From positions 226,176 to 290,175 of the forward strand of contig NZ_KQ434751.1 of the NCBI RefSeq assembly GCF_001270745.1: 64,000 bases of DNA, in the 5' to 3' direction. Source of the DNA: Jiangella muralis. Lineage in GTDB: Bacteria; Actinomycetota; Actinomycetes; Jiangellales; Jiangellaceae. A model generated the notes under the pieces. The model did no database searches. It had not been told where the DNA came from and was given only the letters and a program-made list of their open reading frames with translations. Below, one piece after another: positions 52,379 through 59,541 of this stretch. The first letter of the stretch is position 1. Every line of letters starts with the position of its first letter. The translations under genes and the position numbers were made by a program.

Positions 52379-53622
52379 CCGTCGAGTCCGCGGTCGCCGA
52401 CGCGCACCGCCGCGAGTGGGCCTTCGTGCTCGCCGCGACGGTGCGCGTCACACGCGACCTCGACGCCGCCGAGGAGGCCGTCCAGGACGCATATGTCCAG
52501 GCGCTGACCCGGTGGGGCCGCGACGGCGTCCCAGCCAGGCCCGGCGCCTGGCTGACGACGGTCGCGCGGCGGACCGCGCTCAACAATCTGCGGCGGCAGC
52601 GGACGCTGCGGGCGAAGCTGCCGCTGCTGCTGATGGACGTCGACGCCGTCCCGGGCGTCGAGGCCGCGGCGCTGGACGACGCGGCGCCGATCCCGGACGA
52701 CCGGCTGCGGCTGATCTTCACCTGCTGCCACCCGGCGCTGTCACAGGAGGCGCAGGTCGCGCTGACGCTACGGCTGGTCTGCGGCGTGAGCACCCCGGAC
52801 ATCGCGCACGCCTTCCTCGTCGCCGAACCGACGATGGCCGCCCGCATCACCCGCGCGAAGAAGAAGATCGCGGCGGCCCGCATCCCGTACGCCGTCCCGG
52901 CCGCGCGCGACCTGCCGGTGCGCGTCGACGCCGTCCTGACGGTGATCCACCTGCTCTACGCGACCGGGCACACCGCGCACTCCGGCACCAACCTCGTCCG
53001 CGACGAGCTGACCGGCCGGGCCCTCGACCTCGCCCGCATGCTCCGCCCGCTACTGCCGTCCGAACCGGAGACCGCCGGGCTGCTGGCGCTGCTGCTGGTG
53101 CACCAGGCGCGTCGAGCCACCCGCACCGACGCCCACGGGCGGCTGCTGCGCCTGGAGGAACAGGACCGGACGGCGTGGGATCGGGAGCTGATCGCCGAGG
53201 CGGACCTGCTGGTGGTGGGCGCGCTTCGGGCCGGGCCGCCGGGACGGTTCACGCTGCAGGCGGCCATCGCGTCGCTGCACGCGCAGGCGCCCAGCTACGC
53301 CGACACCGACTGGCCGCAGATCCGCACCCTGTACGACGAGCTCCTCCGCCGCTGGCCGTCCCCGGTGGTCGCGTTGAACCGCGCCGTCGCGGTGTCGATG
53401 GTGGACGGGCCGGCGGCGGCGCTGCTCGAGGTCGAGGGGTTGGAGGCGGACGGCCGGTTGACCGGGTACCGCTACCTGCCCGCCACCAAGGCCGACCTGC
53501 TGACCCGCCTGGGCCGGCACGCCGAGGCGGCCGCCGCCTACCGGGCGGCGCTGGCATTGAGTGACAACGCCGCCGAGCAGGAGTTCCTGCAGGACCGGCT
53601 GAGCCGGACGCCACTCCCATGA
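52375..53622 (+). CDS. ECF42 family RNA polymerase sigma factor
   Basis: About 415 residues: sigma2 (AAEEAVQDAYVQALTRWGRD), sigma4 (LRLVCGVSTPDIAHAFLVAE with the DNA-binding helix) and a long C-terminal TPR-like extension found in ECF42 (ALNRAVAVSMVDGPAAALLEVE, FLQDRLSRT at the end). No anti-sigma gene is next to it, as usual for this group. The conserved N-terminal ESAVADAHRREWAFVL is only included if translation begins at CTG 52375, overlapping the DGPF stop as CTGA. GTG 52426 is the first ordinary start and would cut into sigma2. Confidence 0.9.
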   Translation: MTVESAVADAHRREWAFVLAATVRVTRDLDAAEEAVQDAYVQALTRWGRDGVPARPGAWLTTVARRTALNNLRRQRTLRAKLPLLLMDVDAVPGVEAAALDDAAPIPDDRLRLIFTCCHPALSQEAQVALTLRLVCGVSTPDIAHAFLVAEPTMAARITRAKKKIAAARIPYAVPAARDLPVRVDAVLTVIHLLYATGHTAHSGTNLVRDELTGRALDLARMLRPLLPSEPETAGLLALLLVHQARRATRTDAHGRLLRLEEQDRTAWDRELIAEADLLVVGALRAGPPGRFTLQAAIASLHAQAPSYADTDWPQIRTLYDELLRRWPSPVVALNRAVAVSMVDGPAAALLEVEGLEADGRLTGYRYLPATKADLLTRLGRHAEAAAAYRAALALSDNAAEQEFLQDRLSRTPLP

Positions 53623-53673
53623 TCATCGGCGATCGACCACATCGTGGCGTGGTCGATCGCCGATGATCATGGG
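53616..53673. terminator. Perfect 25-bp hairpin between convergent genes
   Basis: Arms 53616-53640 and 53649-53673 are exact reverse complements around eight bases, and the outer arm begins inside the sigma factor's last codons. It serves both convergent genes. The outer core catgatcatcggcgatcg is palindrome-rich and shares catgatcatc with the hairpin at 3373-3426. Confidence 0.75.
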
Positions 53674-53675
53674 CG

Positions 53676-54461
53676 TCACGGCGACCAGTGCGGCGGGCGG
53701 TCCAGGCCGGCCGGCAGCCGGGTCGCGGCGTCGCCCACGGCGGCGGAGGTCTGCGGCTGGGTGAGGAACAGCGCGCCCGACAGGTCCGCGCCACGCACGT
53801 CGGCCGCGCGGAAGTCGGCGCCGATGACGTCGGCGCGGTCGAGCGTCGCGCCGCGCAGGTCGGCGCCGATGAGGTAGGCGCCGCGCAGGTCCGCGCCGGT
53901 GAGGTCCGCGCCGCGCAGCTTCCGTCCCATCAGGTCGGCGCCGCGCAGGTCGCGCGCCGGCGTCCCCGCACGTGCCAGTCGCGACGCCTCGCGCAGCAGC
54001 ACGTCCGCCTCGGCCCGCAGGCCGGCGATGTCGACGGCGGCGAGGTCGGCGGCGGGCGCCCCGGCGAGCCGTTCGGCCCGGGGCGCCTGCTCGTCCAGCG
54101 CCGGGCGCAGCGGTGCCGCTGCCGCGATGCCGCGGGCCGCGTCGAGGTGCCAGAGCAGCTCGTGCAGCGGCCGCAGGACGGCGAACGCGGCCAGCAGGTC
54201 GACCCGCGCCGACGGCGACGCCGCGCCGCCGAAGGTCACCTGCACGACCTGCTGACCAGCGCCGAAGCAGTCGTACACCGTGCACCCGGGGAACCCGCGC
54301 GGCCGCAGCTCGGCGTGGATGCCGCAGCGGAAGTCGTCGCGCAGGTTGGGGCACGGCTCCCCCGCCGGCTTGTCGATGGCGAAGTCGGCCGAGCGGGTCA
54401 GCGCCGGCCCGACGCAGCACAACCCGGCACAGCGGGCGCAGTCGGCGCGTAGTTCGAGCAC
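53676..54461 (-). CDS. Pentapeptide-repeat protein with N-terminal cysteine cluster
   Basis: 261 residues. The N-terminal 65 hold eight cysteines (8, 11, 15, 16, 37, 46, 60 and 65) in a CxxCxxxCC arrangement like YkgJ-type metal-binding proteins. After a helical middle, residues of about 165-230 form pentapeptide repeats (DLRGADLMGRKLRGADLTGA and on), a right-handed square helix. The combination points to a metal-loaded protein with a DNA-mimic-like or scaffold tail; the role is unknown. GTG 54461 has TATGCT exactly six bases upstream. Confidence 0.88.
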   Translation of the reverse strand: MLELRADCARCAGLCCVGPALTRSADFAIDKPAGEPCPNLRDDFRCGIHAELRPRGFPGCTVYDCFGAGQQVVQVTFGGAASPSARVDLLAAFAVLRPLHELLWHLDAARGIAAAAPLRPALDEQAPRAERLAGAPAADLAAVDIAGLRAEADVLLREASRLARAGTPARDLRGADLMGRKLRGADLTGADLRGAYLIGADLRGATLDRADVIGADFRAADVRGADLSGALFLTQPQTSAAVGDAATRLPAGLDRPPHWSP

Positions 54462-54501
54462 GTCCGAAGCATACGAGCGTGCCCCGGCCCGCCGACGCCG
54501 G

Positions 54502-55158
54502 TCAGGCGGGACCGCGCTCGAACCGCGCGTGCACGGCGTTCTCGCCGGCGGTGAAGCCCGTGCAGGTGTAGCCCGGCACGCCCACGCCGTCGTCGAACAG
54601 CCGCTCGCCGCCGCCCAGCAGCACCGGTGCGATGGCGATCTCCACCTCGTCGATCAGCCCGGCCCGCAGGTACTGCCGGATCGTCGACGCGCCACCCGCG
54701 ACGATGACGTCCCGCCCGCCCGCCGCGTCGAGTGCCCGCTCCCGGGCCGCCTCGATGCCGTCTGTGACGAAGTGGAACGTGGTGCCGCCCTCCATCTCGA
54801 CGGACGGGCGAGGGTGGTGGGTGAGCACGAACGTCGCGTGGTGGTATGGCGGGTTCGGGCCCCACCACCCGGTCCAGGCGTCGTCCGGCCACGGCCCTCG
54901 CACCGGGCCGAACATGTTGCGGCCCATGATCGTGGCGCCGACGTTGCGCCACAGGTGCTGGGCGTACTCGTCGTCGACGCCGGTACTGCCGCCGTCCTCA
55001 CCAGTCATCGCGTGGAACGTCTTGGTCTGCACGACCCAGTCGTGCAGCCGTTCGCCGCCGACGCCGAGCGGGTCGCGGGGACTCTGCCCCGGGCCGGCGC
55101 CGTAGCCGTCGACGGACACGGAGTACGTGTGGACGCGGAGCTTCTGTGTGGTGGTCAT
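54502..55158 (-). CDS. Dihydrofolate reductase family protein (RibD C-terminal-like)
   Basis: 218-residue paralogue of the protein at 20918-21511. It starts KLRVHTYSVSVDGYGAGPGQ and has GATIMGRNMFGPVRGPW, FVLTHHPRPSVEMEGGTTF and the cofactor loop DVIVAGGASTIRQYLRAGLI. Function within this broad family is unknown. ATG 55158; an in-frame ATG at 55194 adds twelve basic residues. Confidence 0.9.
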   Translation of the reverse strand: MTTTQKLRVHTYSVSVDGYGAGPGQSPRDPLGVGGERLHDWVVQTKTFHAMTGEDGGSTGVDDEYAQHLWRNVGATIMGRNMFGPVRGPWPDDAWTGWWGPNPPYHHATFVLTHHPRPSVEMEGGTTFHFVTDGIEAARERALDAAGGRDVIVAGGASTIRQYLRAGLIDEVEIAIAPVLLGGGERLFDDGVGVPGYTCTGFTAGENAVHARFERGPA

Positions 55159-55221
55159 GCTCGTAGGTCGGAGCCGGGGACGGGTCTTCGACATCGGCCG
55201 TCCTTGCGGCAGTCGGCGCGC

Positions 55222-56376
55222 TCAGCCGCGGAACGGGCGGAAGAACTCGCGCAGCTCCTGGGCGTACAGTTCCGGCTCCTCGAACGCCGCGAAGTGGCCG
55301 CCGCGGGGCGGCTCGGTGGCTCGGACGACGTCGGCGGTGCGGTCGAGCCAGGCCCGCGGCGGCCGGACGACGTCGCCCTGGAAGATGGAGAAGCCGGACG
55401 GGACCTCGACCCGGCGGGTCAGTTGCGCCGGCGGGATGGCGGCGTTGGCGTGGTACATGCGCATGGACGAGCCGATGGTGCCGGTGAGCCAGTAGATCGT
55501 GAGGTTGGTGAGGATCTCGTCCTTGGTGAACCGCCGCTCCACGTCGCCGTCGCAGTCGCTCCAGGCACACAGTTTCTCGACGATCCAGGCGGCGAGCCCG
55601 GCCGGCGAGTCCATCAGCCCGGCCGCCGCGGTCTGCGGCTTCGTGCGCTGCATGACCGCGTATGCGCCCTCGGTGGCGCCCCAGGCGGCGGCGCCGCGCA
55701 TCCAGTCGCGCTCGGACGGCGTGAGGTCGGCCGGGTCGCCGGTGAACACCGGCAGGCCGGCGTCGGTGCGGTGCACCGCGACGACGCGATCGGGGTGGTC
55801 GAGCGCGAGGTAGCGGGTGATGTGACTGCCGAGGTCGCCGCCGGCGGCGCCGAAGCGCTGGTACCCCGCAGCGCTCATCAGCCGCGCCCACAGCCCGGCG
55901 ACGGCGACGGAGTCGAGCGGGACGGGAGGGCGGTCGGAGTAGCCGAACCCCGGCACGTCGGGCACCACCACGTCGAACGCGTCGGCGGGATCGGCGCCGT
56001 GGGCGGCGGGATCGGTGAGCAGCGGGACCACCTTCGTGTACCGCCAGAAGGAGTCGGGCCAGCCGTGGGTGAGCACCAGCGGCAGCACCGGCCCGGACGG
56101 CGCGACGGCGCGGGCGTGCACGTAGTGGATGCCCAGCCCGTCGACGGACACCCGGAACCGCGGCAGCTGGGCCAGCGCCGCCTCCTGCGCCGGCCAGTCG
56201 AACTCCTCGGCCCAGTACGCGACCAGCTCGCGCAGGTAGCCGACGTCGGTGCCGAGCGACCAGCCGGCGTCCTCGGGGACATCGGGCCAGCGCGTGGCCC
56301 GCAGCCGGGCGCGCAGATCGTCGAGCTCCGCAGCGGTGGCCCGCGGAGCGAAGGGTCGAGGCTGGTCGATGGTCAT
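55222..56376 (-). CDS. Epoxide hydrolase family protein
   Basis: 384-residue alpha/beta hydrolase with the N-terminal epoxide-hydrolase domain (ATAAELDDLRARLRATRWPD). LTHGWPDSFWRY is the oxyanion region, the nucleophile Asp is near 182 in AAGGDLGSHITRYLAL, and the catalytic His is probably in PPRGGHFAAFEEPELYA. Hydrolyses epoxides to diols; the natural substrate is unknown. TAATGT lies exactly six bases before the ATG at 56376, so the message is probably leaderless. Confidence 0.94.
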   Translation of the reverse strand: MTIDQPRPFAPRATAAELDDLRARLRATRWPDVPEDAGWSLGTDVGYLRELVAYWAEEFDWPAQEAALAQLPRFRVSVDGLGIHYVHARAVAPSGPVLPLVLTHGWPDSFWRYTKVVPLLTDPAAHGADPADAFDVVVPDVPGFGYSDRPPVPLDSVAVAGLWARLMSAAGYQRFGAAGGDLGSHITRYLALDHPDRVVAVHRTDAGLPVFTGDPADLTPSERDWMRGAAAWGATEGAYAVMQRTKPQTAAAGLMDSPAGLAAWIVEKLCAWSDCDGDVERRFTKDEILTNLTIYWLTGTIGSSMRMYHANAAIPPAQLTRRVEVPSGFSIFQGDVVRPPRAWLDRTADVVRATEPPRGGHFAAFEEPELYAQELREFFRPFRG

Positions 56377-56388
56377 AGGCCCACATTA
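56376..56388 (-). promoter_or_regulatory. Leaderless -10 box of the epoxide hydrolase
   Basis: TAATGT (56383-56388, minus strand), six bases, ATG at 56376. It is the best-matching -10 of the leaderless set in this window. Confidence 0.5.
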
Positions 56389-56512
56389 GGGGCCGGCAGC
56401 GACAACGACCGGCGAGTTGCCGACCGTGCGGCTGAGCGTCCATTCGGTGCCCGCCCTCTAGGGTGGCCACCCTCGCTGGAGGGGCGGCATGACTGGCGAT
56501 CAGCGGGACGGG

Positions 56513-56856
56513 GAAGTGCGGGCACCGCCCGCCCGGGCGAACGGTTGGCCGATGTCCGTTGGCCGTTCCTGCCGGTGCACCGTTCGGTCGTCCTCGACTC
56601 CCGCCGACGTCCTCGATGGCGAGAGTCGTGTTCCGGGCGCCGTTGGACGATTCTGGCCATCGAAGACGGCCCAGATCGTCGACGTCACTCGCGTGGCGGG
56701 CCCCTCCCCCGCCATAGCACCGAATGACGCTCGTCGGCGGCGGTTGTGTGGTGCCGGCGCGAGTGAGGTGCACCCGCCCCGCGTGAAGTGGCCACCCCGG
56801 CGAAATCGGGACCACGGCAGTGCACGGCGAGGTGTGCCCAGACTGCCCCCGTCCCC
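56513..56856. repeat. Mosaic repeat E2, copy B
   Basis: Non-coding DNA sharing ordered blocks with 20694-20845. The blocks are aagtgcgggca with cgcccgggcg and tcgtcctcgactcccg (56513-56602), cgtcgacgtcactcgcgtgg (from 56677), gcgtgaagtgg (near 56781) and the 23-base gtgcccagactg block (56834-56856). Sequences between the blocks are absent from copy A. No protein is convincing in any frame. Confidence 0.65.
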
Positions 56857-56863
56857 CTGATAG

Positions 56864-56992
56864 CTGCCCGTTCTTGGCCGCGGGACCGCGGGTCAAGCGG
56901 TCACCCGTCGCGCGAAGCGCCCCATGGGTCCGCTTGAGGCGCGGTCACGCGGCTAAGAAAATGGGCAGCAGGGGGACGGCCAACGTGCGGAC
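56864..56992. repeat. Hairpin repeat E1, copy B
   Basis: Inverted relative to copy A (20576-20705) and on the opposite side of E2. Bases 56864-56968 fold as one long stem: ctgccc/gggcag, GCCGCG/CGCGGC, GACCGCG/CGCGGTC, TCAAGCGG/CCGCTTGA and a tip CGCGC-GAA-GCGCC. From here to 57088 no further feature is visible. Confidence 0.7.
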
Positions 56993-57088
56993 CACGGCGG
57001 ACGCGGCAGACCCGGGCGCACGATCGACCGGCCAACGCGAGGACCGGCCGACGGAGACGCACCCTCTCCTCGGGGCAACGGCGCACGC

Positions 57089-57565
57089 CTACTGGCTGAC
57101 GCCGTCGGCGGCGGGAAGGACCGAGTCCTCCAGCCGGCCGTCCGGGTCGTACACCGCGCACATGACGGCGCGGTCGCCGTCGGCCCAGGTCTCGGGCGTC
57201 GGGAGGATCGGGTAGTAGTCGAGGCCGGACTCGTCCTGGCTGGTCCACTGCTGCTCGAACCCACGGCCGCACTCGTCCCAGCCCAGCTCGGCGACGGCGG
57301 CGCGGTCCCAGGGGCCGTCGGGGGCCTGGACGAACATGAACGACTGGTTGTCGGCGCCCTCGTCGCACGGAAGGTAGACGACGACGTCCTCGCCGGCGAA
57401 CTGGGAGTACTCGGGGTCGGAGAAGCACTCGGTCAGCTCGATGTCCAGCAGGCCCGTCACGCCGGCGTCGACGAACGCGTCGTCCTTGTGGGCCGGCCCG
57501 CCGCAGGCCGCCACGGCGAGGACGACGACGAGAGCGAGCGGACGGCAGGCGGACGGCGCGGGCAC
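57089..57565 (-). CDS. Lipoprotein resembling septum-formation family domain
   Basis: 158-residue lipoprotein with signal VPAPSACRPLALVVVLAVAAC (lipobox AVAAC). The mature domain has paired Cys (ELTECFSDPE with YLPCDEGAD; DECGRGF with AVMCAVYDPDG) and the PTPETWADGDRAVMC stretch that resembles the so-called septum formation domain of actinobacterial membrane proteins. GTG 57565 has TACGCT exactly six bases upstream. Earlier in-frame ATGs would place the signal internally. Confidence 0.75.
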   Translation of the reverse strand: MPAPSACRPLALVVVLAVAACGGPAHKDDAFVDAGVTGLLDIELTECFSDPEYSQFAGEDVVVYLPCDEGADNQSFMFVQAPDGPWDRAAVAELGWDECGRGFEQQWTSQDESGLDYYPILPTPETWADGDRAVMCAVYDPDGRLEDSVLPAADGVSQ

Positions 57566-57819
57566 GGCCGAAGCGTAGGCAGCTCCGGATGAACGCCACA
57601 TGACGGACGGGTGCCCGCCGGGCCGCCCGGCCGTGGCCATCAGCCGTCGACCGGTGCGACCCCGTCGCAGCAAGAGAATCGTTTTCAGTTGTTCATCGCC
57701 GGGACAGCCTGCCGTGACCTGCCCGTTCTCACCGTTTCCGACTGGTCTGGGATGAATCGAGGAGACCGCCGCGCGACCCCGCCGGCGGTCCCCGAGAGTG
57801 TCCTGGGAGGAGACTCAAC

Positions 57820-59496
57820 GTGAGTGACGTGAGGAAGCGCGGGCCGTTCGGCTCCCGCCGTGCGGCCGGTGCCGCCATCGGCGCCGCGCTGCTGGGTGGC
57901 GGCCTGATCGCCGTACCGGCCGCAGTCGGTGCGGACAGCGAGCCCCCGGTCAAGGTGCCCGACGCCGAGGTGTACGAGCCGTCGGCGCTGCCGGACCGGG
58001 TCATCCTGGTCCCGACGGCGACCCCGGCCACTTCGCAGAAGGTGACCTGGCGTTCCGAAGCCGGCGGCGAGTACGCGCAGGCGCAGATCCTGAAGGCCCC
58101 GATCGCCCTCGGCGACGTGCGGCCCGCGGACGGCGCCGTGCGCACCGTCATGGCCGGCTCGACCAACCCGGTCAACACCAGCCTGGGCTACGCCTCGATC
58201 TATCACGAGGTGGAGTTCACCGCCCTGGAGCCGGACACCCGCTACACCTACCGCGTCGGCGACGGCGTCAACTGGAGCGAGTGGATCGACTTCACCACGG
58301 CCGCCGCCGGGTTCGAGCCGTTCTCGTTCATCTACTACGGGGACATGCAGAACTACATCGACTCCGCGGGCCCGCGGGTGTTCCGGCAGGCCTTCGCCGA
58401 CCGCCCGGAGGCGAAGGTCATCGTCAACGCCGGCGACCTCGTCAACACGGCCAACAGCGAGCTCGAGTGGGGTCAGTGGCACGCCGCCGACGGCTTCATC
58501 AACAGCCAGGTGAACAACATCTCGGTCACCGGCAACCACGAGTACAGCGGTGGCCAGCTGTCGACGTTCTGGCAGCCGACGTTCCCGAACCCGGAGAACG
58601 GCCCGGACTTCGGCGACGACGCCACCAACGCCGCCCTGCGCAACACCGTCTACTCGGTCGACTACCAGGGCGTCCGCTTCATCGGCCTGAACACCAACGT
58701 CCAGAGCCAGACGCCGATCATGGCCGCGCAGACCGCGTGGCTGGAGCAGCAACTGGCGGACAACCCGAACAAGTGGACCGTCGTGACGTTCCACCACCCG
58801 GTCTACTCGGTCGCGTCCGGCCGCAACAACCCGGTCGTCCGCAACCAGTGGGGCCCGCTGTTCGAGCGGTACGGCGTGGACCTCGTCCTGCAGGGCCACG
58901 ACCACACCTACGGCCGCGGCAGCACCACCGCCTCGCGCCGGTCGGTGACCGTCCACGACAGCACCGTCTACGCGACCTCGGTGTCGGGCGGCAAGATGTA
59001 CGACGCCGTCGACAGCAACTGGGTCGACAACGGCGCCGACCAGATGTCCATCGGCCAGGACATGCAGCTCTACCAGATGATCGACGTCACCGCGGACAGC
59101 ATCACCTACGAGGCGCGCTACGCCAACGGTGAGCACCACGACGGCGTCACCATCCGCAAGAACGACGCGGGCGAGCGCGCCGTCCAGGAGATCCGCACGC
59201 CGGAGAACACCGTCGGCGAGCAGGTCGCGGCCGACGCGACGGCCGTGGACTTCAAGGGGACGGTCAACGTCTCGGCCTGGGGCTACGAGCCGGGCGAGAC
59301 GGTGAATGTCTACGTCCGCAACGTCGAGCGCGGCCAGGACGTGCTGGTCGGCGAGGCGACGGCGGACGAGCTGGGCCGCGTCCTCGAGCTGCCGGTGCGG
59401 TTTCCGTCGTCGGCGAAGAAGCTGAGCACGCAGGTCGTGTACCTGGAGAGCGTGAACCAGCAGATCACCAGCCCGGAGATCACCGTCAACCGGTGA
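57820..59496 (+). CDS. Secreted purple acid phosphatase-like metallophosphoesterase
   Basis: 558 residues. A signal peptide with basic start (KRGPFGSRRAAGAAIGAALL) is followed by a fibronectin-like N-terminal domain (VILVPTATPATSQKVTWRSE). The dimetal phosphatase domain has FIYYGDMQNY, VNAGDLVNTA, VTGNHEYSG, TFHHPVYSVA and LQGHDHTYGRG. The C-terminal 90 residues form a beta domain. Extracellular phosphomonoesterase is the likely role. GTG 57820 with gggaggag upstream. Confidence 0.93.
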   Translation: MSDVRKRGPFGSRRAAGAAIGAALLGGGLIAVPAAVGADSEPPVKVPDAEVYEPSALPDRVILVPTATPATSQKVTWRSEAGGEYAQAQILKAPIALGDVRPADGAVRTVMAGSTNPVNTSLGYASIYHEVEFTALEPDTRYTYRVGDGVNWSEWIDFTTAAAGFEPFSFIYYGDMQNYIDSAGPRVFRQAFADRPEAKVIVNAGDLVNTANSELEWGQWHAADGFINSQVNNISVTGNHEYSGGQLSTFWQPTFPNPENGPDFGDDATNAALRNTVYSVDYQGVRFIGLNTNVQSQTPIMAAQTAWLEQQLADNPNKWTVVTFHHPVYSVASGRNNPVVRNQWGPLFERYGVDLVLQGHDHTYGRGSTTASRRSVTVHDSTVYATSVSGGKMYDAVDSNWVDNGADQMSIGQDMQLYQMIDVTADSITYEARYANGEHHDGVTIRKNDAGERAVQEIRTPENTVGEQVAADATAVDFKGTVNVSAWGYEPGETVNVYVRNVERGQDVLVGEATADELGRVLELPVRFPSSAKKLSTQVVYLESVNQQITSPEITVNR

Positions 59497-59541
59497 CGCA
59501 CAGAGGCGGGCCGCCCCGGGAAGGGGCGCCCCGCCGCGGTG

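Noticed and set aside
54998-56896. Minus-strand open frame running through the epoxide hydrolase gene and repeat cluster B
   Set aside because: It is in a wrong frame of two good genes; its N-terminal part translates repeat E2, for which no frame is conserved between copies.
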